From positions 413,862 through 477,861 of the forward strand of contig BCLD01000015.1 in NCBI GenBank assembly GCA_001600875.1: a DNA stretch of 64,000 bases. Reading direction: 5' to 3'. Shown here piece by piece: positions 45,188-57,532 of the stretch; positions within the stretch are counted from its first letter, which is position 1, and every line of letters starts with the position of its first letter. The position numbers and the translations under genes were made by a program. Origin of the DNA: Solicoccozyma terricola. Taxonomy: Eukaryota; Basidiomycota; Tremellomycetes; Filobasidiales; Piskurozymaceae. The notes below the pieces were generated by a model that was not told the DNA's origin, ran no database searches, and saw only the letters and a list, made by a program, of their open reading frames with translations.

Positions 45188-45519
45188 GTGTGCACTTGCG
45201 TTGGTTGCAGCAGATTGCTCCGAGGCCCGCTGCTTCCTAATCCTACCAGCCTTTCCCGTCGAAGGTGGCCTTGTGTTTTGGCGGTATCGCTCGCTCTCTC
45301 CTCCCAAATCCGGGGCACCGCGTCAACAACTAGAGCACCAACGTTTGCGTCAGAGATTGGGAAGGTGGGATGGTGGTGGCATTCAACTCGGTCATCCACC
45401 AACGACATCGCACCGAGGCAACAACGTCAGTCTACCACTCGCTGACCTGACAGCAGGAGGCGATCACGAGGTTACGAGGACACGACTCCCAGCCAGTCAG
45501 TCGCACAACGTCCCACACC

Positions 45520-48500
45520 ATGCCGCAATCGCCTGTCGCCAACGGCGATTCACACGGCTTGATACCAGCACCTCCAATACGATCAATGGATCAGTCTTCA
45601 CCGGATCAGCTACAACAGCGTATTGACCATCACTCTGGTATGCACGGATTCGTCGAACACGTCAACCTCTCTGTGCCGTTGCTGGGTCCCGCTACCCCAT
45701 CATTTCATTCTCCACTTCAGCGAGTCTTATCATCCGACGGTGATGCACTTCATAGGCCAGCGTCAAGTCAGGCTACTTTCCAAGGTGGTCTCACTACCCA
45801 ACAGCGGATGAAACGCAGAAACAGGGTGCTGGATGCGAAGACTAAGCTGAAGAAGGAGGAGGACGGGGTCGTCAAGCGGAGAGACGGCGGGGTCTTGGCT
45901 AGGGGGTGAGCTACAAGGGATATATTGCTGCTTTCACTTTTTCTTACCACCTATTCCATAATGACAGGTTCATCTTGAAGACTGGTGAGCAGGACGTGCT
46001 AGAGAGTTAAAGCAGCCAAACCCCTTGCTAACGAAAACATGTTCACCTTTCATAGACCATTACCCTACCGGTACGTATCAGTCTGTCACATATTTCAACA
46101 TGATGCTGAAACGGTAATTCTTTCATAGGTCGTGCACTGGACTTGGATATCCACCTAGAAGGAGCTCCTAACTGGCGAGCACCACGAGAGGAATCGCTGA
46201 ACGTTTACGGAACAGCCCAACCTACCCTTTCAGGTCTACGATCAATCCTGTCCCTTCTAGGCTGTCGGGATCAGGTGAAGACCGGGGACGATCAGCAACC
46301 GACCACATGTGTGTGGTTCTGTACAAGGGAGGAACCGATCAGTGCGCAGTTTCCTTTCCTATGCTTTGACTCCCATCATGTGTTCTAAAATGGGTGCCTC
46401 TTTACAGTCTACATAAGTGGCAAGCCATTTGTTCTACGGGATGGATCCGTTCCCAAGACTACACTGGCCTTGTCGGATCGTGCTGAGAACCTAGAGGGGA
46501 TTGAAGATCGGCTGAAAAGTGACATTCTAAAAGAGGCCAAGAAGTGGGTGTTCAATGCAAAATCTCTGCCTGCCTTTTCCCTTCTCCCTCATTGATAGCA
46601 CTACATCCCTCACAGGTATGGCGGCCTTATTATGACACACGACGAACTAGAAGATGGGACTTTGATGAAAACCTGGACTGCGATCGATGTTAGCAATCTG
46701 CTGACGGTCAAGGAGGCATGGCAACAGGCTAGTGACGATGGATGGTTATTAGAGTATCACCGGTACGCTCAGACTCGGTCCTCTAAGATCTTGTCCCACG
46801 ATTGACGGCCGCTCCACACTCAGTATACCGATCTCTTCGGAGCGACCAGTCGAGGTACGCCGCCGTGTTCCCTCATCCGTAGTTTGAGTGATTATGTGAC
46901 TGACGGAGCCGTGGTCGATAGGACAACTATCTGGATGCATATGTCGAAATCCTGCAAGCTCATGACCCTCTGTCATCATGCCTAGTATTCAATGACGGCA
47001 TGGGAGCAGTGAGAGCGACCTTCGCCATGTGTGCTGCAGCTCTGGTTCGGCGGAAAAGATATCTAAGCATGGATCTGGAGGAGCCTTTCGCTTCCATGAC
47101 AGGGACCTCAACTCCAATCCACGGAATTCAAGCTTCCCAGTTCTTCAAGCAAACTGCGCAGCAACAGAGCCAAAACAAGGCTTTGCTACGACTCACTCAT
47201 CTACTTGAACGTCGCTTACAATCTGGTGAGCTGCTGAATGACAATCAGGTTCAGTTTATGTGTTGACGCGACCTTGTCCGATCAGCCGACATCAAAGTGG
47301 CCACCTCCGCAACAGATCTTCTTGGCAGCAACATGCCTCTGCTGGAGTCGCTCCGGAACGCCATCATGGGCAACTATCAGGTCATTTTAAGCTTGCTGTC
47401 CTTTTTGGACAGGGCCAAAGAGATAAAGACCCTGGTAGATCACGTCATTGATAGCTGTGATGCCGTCGTCAATCTGAGGGAAGAAGTCATCAAGGCTCGT
47501 ATGCATTACTCGACTGTCGTGGAGACGCAAGTGGGTCGCCAAAAGTGGTTGGATAGAGCCTTGTATGCTGTGAGTCGCCTGTCATCTCTCCAGATTATCG
47601 AATCCTGACTCGAATACGGCTGTGTTTCGATTTCAGATGGAGAAATATTTCGTTCTCATAGCTTTTGCAAGCTATGTCGAGGAAGAAGACGGTGGCATGA
47701 CGGGGAAAACCTTCGCCTCTTGGCTTGAGGTAAGCGAAGTTACCTGAGCTTTCGGCCTATGAATCTGAAGCCTGTTCTTTTTGCAGACGCGGCCAGAAAT
47801 CTGGAATATGATCAAGACCATGAGACGCAGGGGTGGTGGCCGCCTGTTCATCTTCGCTCCAATCAATGATCTCACACCTCTTTCAAGAGTAACCGCTACT
47901 CAACAGGCCGAAACAGGGCCACATGAGGAAGACCATCAGCCGGATGTGGTGGACGACGAGTTCTCCTTGCAGGTGGTTTCACAACGCGCCGGAATAATCT
48001 TAAGACCGGGGTGAGCTTCCTGAATGCCTTGACATCACCGCACATTTGCTGATCTGAGCTGGGTTCGAAATCAGGACTGTCCTGAAGTCTGATCGCTGGC
48101 TTGTGCAACCCGCAATGATGCCAGGCATGATCAGGGGCGCTCCCAACCTTCGACGTGTCCCTGATATGTCCGTGTGGACGCTGGGTCAGCCATCCTCAAA
48201 CGCGATCACGGATATCGTGCGGAAAGTGCAAAAGGAGCAGCCTCTTATCAAGAAGGTTCTCTGGGTTAATCTACGCGAGGCAAGTGCCGTCGGTGTCGGT
48301 TCCTCTAATCTTATAGACAAGCCTAACATCGACCGCCCGAATAGGAACCATTGGTTATGGTCGCTGGTGAACCATATTGCCTGAGAAAGGCGAACATGAC
48401 ACTCAGAAATCTCAAGGTGATAAAGTGACCTCCACATGGAGAAAGCATCACTAATTCGCCGCTTCGTTTCGGACCTAGGATTACAGCGGAGTCTCCGGAC

Positions 48501-51500
48501 AACGGCTGGAAACACTCGAGGATCGTCTCATCAGCGACGCTACTGCAGAGCTTCGGAACTTTGACGGAAGGCGAGTCCCCTTATCTTATTTTGGGAAACA
48601 CGAGGTCTCATCTAAGCAATCACAGGCTGCTCCTGCATACCGAATCACCTCAAGGAGTTGTGGCTCCGGTCTGGGAAGATCTGCGACCTGAAGAGATTCA
48701 GACTATGAGAAGAGTCATGGAGAGCGCAAGAAGCAGTATCACCGACCTGGAAGTTTCCTACAGGCGTTTGCCGATTACGGCTGAATCTGTTTTAGACGTA
48801 AGCAGATCCGATTGCCTCACGTCTTCAGACTATTGAGTGAGACATTGCAACACAGGATCAAGATATTACCGATCTTATAGCATTCTGCGTCAAGAATGAT
48901 GAGAACAGCGCGGCGATTATCCTGAATGACCAGCTTGGTGAGTATTTCCGAGAGTCCGAAGATTGCCATTGACTCTGATCTGTCCGCATATTGGCAGGTC
49001 GCGGCCGCTCGACCCTGGCAAGCATCGCAATCTGCTTGATTTACCGATGGCTCCGCTCCCGATTGCAGACGAATTTCGATGGCGATGCAACACAGTCATC
49101 TCCTGTAAATAGCAGATCGTCTTGGCAGTTGGTAAACTCCTGTTTAAGGACCTTGCCGTCAGGGTTAAGGGTAAAGCGGGTCAGTGCTTCTCCTGCAACT
49201 GTTACTTAGAATGGCGTCACCTCTGATGCAATGGCCCTTACAGATCGTGGACGAAGTTATCGACCTGTGCTCAGAGACATTTCAACTGAGAGAATCTATC
49301 GAAACCATCTACCAACGAGCAGAAGAAACGAAACAGGAGAACGTTAGAAAGGGTCTAATCAAAGATGGTCCGTGGCTACGAACCCAGCGCGTCGGAGCCC
49401 CACTAATCTGATGCTACGCAACCACGCAACAGGCAAAACACAACTTGGTCGATATCTGCAGCTTATTCAACTTCAGGCGTATCTGGAAAGCCAGAGCATG
49501 GAGATGGACGTGACTTTCGGGGAGTGGTACAAGGAGAGACCAGGTGAGTTTGCCCATACTGAGACAACGAAGTGCGAAGACAGAACTGGCTCCTTCTCTC
49601 AACAGTCCTCCGAACATTCGCCAATGAGCTCAAGACAGGCGACCTTGAAGTTTTGGCACCCGTTGGGCCAGAAGCAGAGGGATCTCTGGCGGTACGTTCT
49701 TCGGCCAGGTATCCCTAGTTTCCATTTGTGACATCTTCCTTTTCCAGTCCACGGATGACGCCATGCGGGTGATCGTCAATCGATCTGGAGCTATTTTGGC
49801 CAGTGGGCTCATAATCAAAGTGGACTTGTTCCTTGGGTTGCAGAAAGCCAGTCTACCAGAGTAAGCACATCATTATGCCTCATGAGAGGTAGTCATGATC
49901 AGCTGATTCGTTCGTGTTAGTCGAGTTGATGGGGCTGCCAACTTCCGTCGGGTGCCTTTATTACTGGGGGAGAGTTTGGATGACAATGGGAAAGGTGCAG
50001 CTTCCACCCGAGCAGTCTACGGAACAGGGTGAGTTGCGAATATGGCGCTCAATGACATACAGCTAAGTACCTTACTCCACGGACAGAATGCCAACAGCTG
50101 GAGGGTGAGAGTGCTCTGTACAGATGCATGGATTGACCGCATTTTTGACCAAGCTTCCCTTGACAGTCTTCGCAATGCGTTGGAACGGATGGGCGCCGCA
50201 CCTCAAGGGTCTCGCAAGATATTGTGGACGTCGCTGAGGGAGGTGAGGACATCGCCTGATATTGAACAAGTAGCAAATCGATGCTGACAGGTTCGGCTTT
50301 AGGAACCGGTCATATATATCGAAGGTTCGCCCCACGTCGTGAGTGCGCCTATTGGGCTCTTGACGGGTTTTACCGTCGGTGCTGACGCACCTCCCATAGC
50401 TCCGACTGCTGGACTCTCCTATCAGTAACATTGAGACCACCGGGGTCGCTGCGAACGTCGTTGAGAACATGGAAATAGCCCTGAAGCGAGATATCTTGCA
50501 GGAAATGCGAAGCAACGGCCGGATTCTTCTTCACGATGAGGTGGAGACTCAGGCGGGACATTTCGAGCTTTCTCCGGTCTGGAAAGTAGTGACCGAGGAC
50601 GATCTGCTCACGCCACGCGAGCTGTACAATCAGGTAGTACAGGAGGGATTCCATGTGGACTACAACCGTATTGCCATCACGCGAGTACTTGTTGTCACCT
50701 TCATGTTAAAACTTCTTTGCTGATTTTTTCCTTCAACGTCGCAGGGACGAACAAGCTCCCTTACCGGCAGCGCTGAAACTCATGCTAGACATCGTCGAGG
50801 CCGGTCTTCGAATTGACAACGCGGACTTTACATACAATTGCCAGATGGGACGAGGACGCACGAGTAGTGGCATGATCGCTGCCAGCATCACCGCCAGCAT
50901 CATGGCAGATGTACACATTGGCCTTGGAGAATCTGAGACGTTGAGTCCTGTAGAGACTGACTGGACGGAGGAGAGGGCGTATTTGAACGGTGAGTGGAGT
51001 AGACATGTGTCGCACTCCACGGGAACTGACTTGCTGATGTTCTCATTTTAGGCGAGTTCAAAATGATTCTAAAACTGTTAGTTTAGAGTATCAACGCTTG
51101 GTACGAGGCGGTCTGCTGACCCAAGTGATCTGCCTCCCAAAGTGTGTCCGTACTTGCACATGGAAAGGAGGCAAAGAATATAGTCGATCGATGTGTAGAT
51201 GCCATGTCCGGAGTGCAAAATCTAAGAGAGGCGATATACGAGTAAGTCCAGAATGCCAAAAGACATGCCGTGGCGGACTCTGACCGGGGGGCCTTTCATT
51301 CTCTCCCGGCGACAGCTTCAAGCTGCGTATAGATGCAGCTGATCCAGCATCGAAGAAGGCCAAGGATCTTACGCGGATTGGTCTGAACTATGCTTTCCGT
51401 GAGTGCCAACTACGCCATTGCAGCAATTGTAGGCACGGGGCCGGCGACGGGTCTGACCGAACTTGTATGTGGCCACAGGATACGGCCTTTTCATAGTATT

Positions 51501-51612
51501 GGCCGACTACCTGCTGGAAAGACGACAGTCGGGGACGATGCCAGCGTTTGATGTATGGTACGAGGGTCGAAGGGAGATCCGGAGCGCCCTGTCGCGGCAA
51601 GTGCTTGACTAG
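45520..51612 (+). CDS. Paladin (PALD1-like), three PTP-like phytase modules
   Basis: Large cytosolic protein of the paladin/PTP-like phytase family, related to cysteine phosphatases. About 30 short exons over 6.1 kb, roughly 1,400 aa by estimate. The N-terminal module opens GFILKTDHYPTGRALDLDIH and is rebuilt from exon 1 (45520-45905), a 17-nt exon (45968-45984), a 15-nt exon (46056-46070) and exon 4 from 46129. Module features repeat: NLREEPLVMVAGEPYCLR-like segments and RLKSDILKEA / RLISDATAEL helices. P-loops: module 1 FNDGMGAVR (Asp codon 46994-46996), module 2 LNDQLGRGRST (Asp codon 48928-48930), module 3 YNCQMGRGRTSSG (Cys codon 50839-50841). Only module 3 keeps C-x5-R. Most internal exon edges were not checked one by one. 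Confidence 0.85.
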
Positions 51613-51890
51613 GACGAGGGATACGATGTCGAGGGATATGTCGTCATATAGAGATGGAAATGGGTTTCAGCTGATTCGTAATATCGTTGCCAATGACCTC
51701 CACCTCCTCCTGCTTACTCAGGTCATTTCATCCATCTACAACGGGAAGGGTACGGAGGGGGTACATCAGCATCCTCTTAAGATCCTCTGGGATGACCAGA
51801 GCACCCCTCACACTGCTCACTCTCACATCCAGCATCCTCTCGCGCACAGCTCCATCCACCATACAACAAGTACAATTGCCCGCTGCAGCC

Positions 51891-53191
51891 ATGTCTACCT
51901 CCGCAGCACCCAACGGATCCAAGTTAATGTTGTGGACTGCTGGCACTCCCAATGGTGAGACATTGAGACATGCCAGAGTATTGCTCCGCCCTGTGGTCCA
52001 TATCCACTGACAATGTCATCCGTTTCCGCTGTGCGTTCATCAGGCCTCAAGGTGTGTAGGATCGTCCTGTTGACCGCCGTGTCCTGTCTGAGCAGCGCCT
52101 GCCTGCCTTGCCCCTGGCACTTGCGTTCACCCATTCTAGCCCAGCATCTATCTCGAAGAGTTGAAAGCCGTGTATGGTCTCAATTATGACTTCAAGGGTC
52201 TCAAGTTCAGTGAGAATGAGCAAAAGCAGGATTGGTATTTAAAGGTGGGCAGTTGCTACTCCCATCGCCTCGGACGATCGCCTGTATTCACGTCCATTCT
52301 TTTCCTTCTCCGACTAAAACCTCCTCCAGATCAACCCCAACGGACGGATTCCCGCTCTCACCGATTATAACGTTTCTCCTCCCCACAACGTCTTTGAGTC
52401 TGCTGCCATCCTTCTCTGGCTGGCTGAGAATTACGATACCAAGGCTGAATTCACATTCACCGATCCCATCAAGAAGAGCCAGATATTGCAATGGATCTTC
52501 TTCGCTCATGGTGGTGTCGGACCGATGTACGTGAAGATGACTATATTGGATATCTCAACCCCCCCAGAAACAACAGACTGACCGCATGAGACTGAATTTC
52601 AGGCAAGGTCAGGCCAACCACTTCTTCCGATATGCACCAGAGAAAATCCCATACGGTATCAAGCGTTACATTGACGAAACCAAGCGTCTCTACTCTGTCC
52701 TTGAGGACCGTTTGAGCGGTAGATGGGAAGGCCAGGCGCGAGAATATCTCGTCGGTGATGGGAAGGGCAAGTACACTATCGCCGACATCAATGGTGAGAT
52801 AAAGAGCACAATGTATGGACTCAAACGAGGGATGTGATGTGCTGATCGAGGTTGAATCGCCTCCCGATTCCAGTCTACCCTTGGGTTCGCCGATGGAGCT
52901 GGTCGGGTGTCGAAAACCTCGATGCCTTTCCTCATCTAAGTGTGAGTTCCTCCCATCCTCCCGTCCTCCAGTCCTCCAGTCCTCCACAGGCCCTGCCATG
53001 TTCGTTCATCTGAATAAACCAACCCGCATTTGTGAAATCTGTTGGAACAGGCCTGGATAGACCGTATCGCCGCTCGACCAGCTGTCCAGAAGGGACAAGA
53101 TGTCCCTGAGCCGAGCAAGAATACGCCTTTGAGCAAGGAAGAGGAGGACAAGAAGGTTGAGGAGGCTAAGCAGTGGTTTCAGGCCAAGTGA
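51891..53191 (+). CDS. Glutathione S-transferase, Ure2/theta-like
   Basis: Cytosolic GST of the fungal Ure2/YfcG-like group, acting in glutathione conjugation or disulfide reduction. Seven exons, about 258 aa: 51891-51954, 52044-52051 (8 nt), 52140-52244, 52330-52526, then about 52603-52794, about 52870-52939 and about 53051-53191. The thioredoxin-like N-domain runs [21 protein letters not shown], with [12 protein letters not shown] and [14 protein letters not shown] forming the glutathione-binding region. The helical C-domain has [34 protein letters not shown] and YPWVRRW. The TPNGLK loop only appears if the 8-nt exon is spliced in. The tail after residue 235 is Lys/Glu-rich. Codon use matches the neighbours and there is no sign of transfer. 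Confidence 0.9.
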
Positions 53192-53794
53192 ACGAGCAAA
53201 CGAACAAACGAGCAGCCAAGCAGGGTTGCAAGTTTTAGCTATGGAAAGTATCAGGACCCCGCAAGCCCACTGGATTCGAGAAAAGTAGTAAAGTGTAGGC
53301 TTTTGAAGTGAGATGACATGACTGGCTACATCTCCATCCGGCCCAGTGAACAATGGAATGCGGATGGTGATATGGATCTGACATGGTTCATGTCCCGTTG
53401 TAATGTGACGGTCGAAAGCCCAAACCTTGTGTGCGCCGTCGGAAATGAACGGAGCCACCGTGAATGAGCCGATGGATGGCTTGAGAGCCATGACGGCGAC
53501 TGACTGTGGGTTAGGCATGTGGGTGAGGTGGGTAGGGTGGTGGGCAGAGAGTGTTCCATGTTCCCTTGTTTCGCTGTTCCACCGTTGCGGCTGTCCATTC
53601 CACATTCCACATTCCACATTCCACGATCGGGTGAGTGACCATCCCAGTAGCGAGTAGTTGCAGCAATAATCACCCGGAACATCATCACACACCACCATCC
53701 TCCATCCGTCCTCCTACCCTCCATTGCAACTCGAACATCCACCCTCCTCTACACCGTCTCAGATGCAAGTGCTGCGTATATAGTAGTCACCGCC
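53192..53794. other. Intergenic region with ATTCCACA tandem repeat
   Basis: This 603-bp gap between the GST and the next plus-strand gene holds no supported gene. At 53595-53624 the 8-mer CATTCCAC/ATTCCACA is repeated about four times. A second, 3-bp microsatellite of ACC runs at about 53880-53906 inside the first intron of the next gene. Confidence 0.6.
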
Positions 53795-56331
53795 ATGTCC
53801 AGTCGAGACGCGGACGACGACATGCAGGATGTGGGTATCAAGTCCTGGTATCTCGATCACCTCCGCTCACTCTCATATGCACCACCACCACCACCACCAC
53901 CACCACCTCGCTCGCACAGATCCGCAATGACACAGGCACAATGAGGTTGAACTTGGGACCACTACCGATGTTCAGGCAACCCGTCGTCGAGTGAGTCGAG
54001 AGTCGAGAGAGTTGGCAGTCCACCCCCCCCCCCCCCCCATCACTTTCGCCAGGGGTACCCATAATGACAGATCCCATGGCCACCTTCATATACCAGCCCT
54101 GATCCAAGCACACCGCTACCGCTCACGCCAATCCCCCTGGACCAGGTGAGGCCACTTTCGTTACCCGTAGACAACGGTTCTTGACAACGGCTCTTTTACA
54201 TTTCCACGATCCGTCATTTCTAGCTCGGCTCTATCAGATATGCGAACCTTTACGCTCCGTCCGGCACCGATTCACTCTCCACCAGATCGTCATCGTCCTC
54301 TTCCTCTTCCTCCGGTCTCGTAGCACCTCAGATAATCGGATCGAAGCGTCGACGTGCATTAGTAGACGATGGAGATACTACCACTCTGAGTAAAGTCTCA
54401 TCCGATGATGCAACTTTGCATGGTGGTAGTTGGGGAGTTCAACGATCAGCCAATAGAGATGTCAAGCCGAGGACTTCGGAGGGAATCTGGGAAGAGATGG
54501 ACGATTTCGTCTTGCAAAGCGTTGAGTCATCCCACATGCGCTCAGTTGGTTGGTCCTTGCAATCCAGCTGACAACCCCCTTCCGATCTTCCGTCCACCAT
54601 AGTTCCTCCTCCATCCTCTCCAACCACTCGCACAACCATATCCACCAGGGACACTTCCAGACCCACCAGCCCTCGACGAACTCACAAATCAAATCATGCA
54701 CTACGAGTCTCTCGACCATAGGTCACCTCGATCCAAAGCTCGAACCTACTCTACCCGACTGAGAGATAGAGCGAAGAATCCGAGTGACTTGGATAGGAAA
54801 GACACAATCACAGATGAAGATGATGTGGATGTGGATGTGGATGTGGATGTGGATATGACGAGCGATGGTAAACGTAGATGGAGCCATACGTGGAAGGAAA
54901 CTCGAGCGAGATTGGCTCATGTCGCCAGATTGCTTTCAAAGGGATACAACACCGAGGAGCTGTCTCGTGCACTAGGATACGCCTCAACTGAGATCCTCGT
55001 CGATGAGTCGACGGCAATAACATCAGGTGATTTCGGACTCGCCGTCGCTGCTGCTGCTGCTGCAAACACCAACGACAAGACGACCATCGACGTGGGTCCG
55101 TTCAAGGTTGGAGGTATTGGCCCGGCGGTTCGTAGCAGATCTGCTCGTCCTCACATACGTAGAATCTCCAGTATGGATTTTTTGGATGCGCCGGATACAG
55201 TACCGGAAGGCATCGACATGTCGGGGATATCATCGTCGGCGGCGGACACCACATCGTCCGAGACGCCTAAGAGAGAGGAGGCAGCTTTGGGAAGAGTGTT
55301 GAGGTGGGTTAACCACCCGTGCTGATGCCAACGAATCGAAAATACACCGTCTGACTTTTTTCGTCTCTTATCACAGGCTGTCAACTACTCTCCAGAACTC
55401 GTCTCAACATGCTCCTCTACAAGCTCCTCCCCCATTACTTGGGCCTTCTGTAAGTCCGGTAAATGTCAGCAACAACACACTGCTGTCTCCACCGGACACC
55501 GCCACCGCACCCGTGACCCGGTCGACCGCCATTGTCAACCCGCGTCGCTCTTTGCGTCGCAGAACATCGACAAAGATGTCGACTGGCGGTGCGCCTCGTC
55601 CTACGAGTTTACTTCAGCGCGGACGCAGCTTCACGGCCAGCGATCTAAGTAAGGAGGTCGAGAAGATGAGGGATAGCATGGCTGCCATGAGGAAAGCGGA
55701 CGATGATCCGATCAAGAACGTCGCGATAGATGCAACAGACGCAAATGATCCAATGAACGTGGACAGTACAGCCAAAGCACTCGTGACACCGGTCAAGGAG
55801 AAGGAGGCTGCCGTCGGAATGCGGGGAACTCTCGCAACCGATTCAACAACTTCGGATGCGGACTCGCCCTCAGCTCGACGTCCTCTGTTTCCGTCTCCCA
55901 TGGACTCTGGCCCAACTTCCACCGCCTTGCCGTCGCCGATCCGTCCGTCCATTCAGCCACCGCCAACGCTCGATTTCCGACTCTCAGCAGCTCAACGACC
56001 GAAGCGTGCGAACTCGAGTATCACTGCTGCTGAATACCAACGTGCGCCGCATGAAATGCAACAGTTGTTCATTGCACCTGTGAAACCAAGCACGACGGAC
56101 CCTTCCAAACTGTTGGCTCCGTTCAGTCTCGATTCCGCGCGAGTTGCAACCTCGTCAACTATCTTAATCAATAACGACGAAGATTCGGACAAGGAGGAGG
56201 ATGGTTTGTTGATGGTCAGGAGGAAGAAGGGGAAGCTGTCTCACTCAGCCGAAAAGGATTCGGGAAGGAATGGAATGGAGTTCGACGGCATTGCGGGCAT
56301 CACAAGGGCTTCTGGCGGAGAGCCAAACTAG
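53795..56331 (+). CDS. Unrecognised, mostly disordered protein with nuclear-type basic motif
   Basis: Six exons join in phase: 53795-53830, 53920-53990, 54097-54145, 54224-54520, 54603-55303 and 55377-56331, about 702 aa. No known domain is visible. Features: Pro-rich N-terminus (PSTPLPLTPIPLDQ), a Ser run, GSKRRRALVDD resembling a nuclear localisation signal, WEEMDDFVLQS, a (DV)n acidic repeat encoded by GATGTG units, then a helical segment HVARLLSKGYNTEELSRALG near residue 220. After it the sequence is Ser/Thr/Pro-rich with SLRRRTS and TPVKEKE and ends with MVRRKKGKL near the C-terminus. Intron 2 holds a 16-C homopolymer (54023-54038). Composition suggests a nuclear or cell-cycle-regulated protein, but that is inference only. 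Confidence 0.65.
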
Positions 56332-57532
56332 TTCGTTGCAACAGGACTGATGACTTGCGCGGGGGGGTTTTAATTTATGGCGATGCCGATGCCTACAGCG
56401 GGTAGGGTATGTATGCCCAGTCGGAAGCGGTTTCTATGGCGCTGTGGAGGAGGAGTTTGTGGGTTTTCCGCCTTCTATTTTTCGCTTTTTCGATTCAATT
56501 CCCTATATCTCGCTGATTCCCAGCAGAAGATGATTTTATAAGAGCACGGGGCTGGCCTTGTGACTCGATAGTGATGACAATATGGACGATATCACACTCA
56601 TATAGTGCTGTATTTCTATGCGACATGGATGGTCGGTTATACATTTCAATTGTATTTTCGTTGGAAACAAGGTCCGTTTGCTTGCGATTGGAAGGGAGGG
56701 GAAGAATCATACCCGGTTCACGTTCTCTGACCGACGGGGATGGGTTTCCTCGGAATATCCAGGGATCACGATATCCGCATCCAAGACCCGAGCTCCCGCT
56801 TTTGAATGAAAGTCCGCTTTCAATTGAAGGGAACGCTACCCGTTCCGAGTTCTTCCGTCCGGCGAGTGTGACTGGACAGAGCGCAGGGCCTGGCCGCATT
56901 ATTGCAAGACATGGCCATCGCTGTGCGACTGGGTAGCTGGGTAGCTGGCTGGCTGGAACTAGATTAGTCTTTTGTTCCACAACATGTCTCACATTCCCAC
57001 AACATGTCTCACATTCCAAACATGGTCCCTCGACGCGTAATTTCCAGTCCCAAGCTGGCTGGACCGACCGGTGCCCACCTGCTGCCGGCCCATGTCTTGT
57101 CTCGCTCCAGCTGTCTTACTTGGGGGTTGGTGGTGCAAAAGCATGCCCAAGTCAAGCAGCACAGCACCACCACCACCAACCTCAGTCTCGAACCGGTTCC
57201 CGACCCCCGCAATGTGCACAATGTGCTCCGCCTTTCCGGGATCGTCTCTTTCTACCACAAATGTCTTGAACTCCAATTTTCGGTCTCATATGGTACCTCA
57301 TATTGGTGTCTGAGGATCATGTTGCCCGTCATGTCTTGTCTCGTCTGCCGTACACAGAAGCCGAGTCCGTCGAGCAAATTTGCAGCCAAAAGACAATCCG
57401 CTGGTATAAAATGCTACACCCTGGGCGTCGATGGCAAGTTCTCCCCCCTCCTCAACAAAACACATCCTCCTCTGTCGACTGTCCATTCTCACCTCTCCAG
57501 TCACCGTCAGCCCCATCCTCCTCCTCTTCATC
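56332..57532. other. Intergenic region: direct repeat and TATA box
   Basis: This 1.2-kb gap contains a 20-bp direct repeat (AACATGTCTCACATTCCCAC at 56981-57000, copied without its last three bases at 57001-57017), GGGTAGCT/GGCTGG simple repeats just before it, and a TATAAA box at 57405-57410, 123 bp before the lipase start. A 243-codon open frame crosses the lipase start in another frame and I judge it spurious. Confidence 0.6.
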
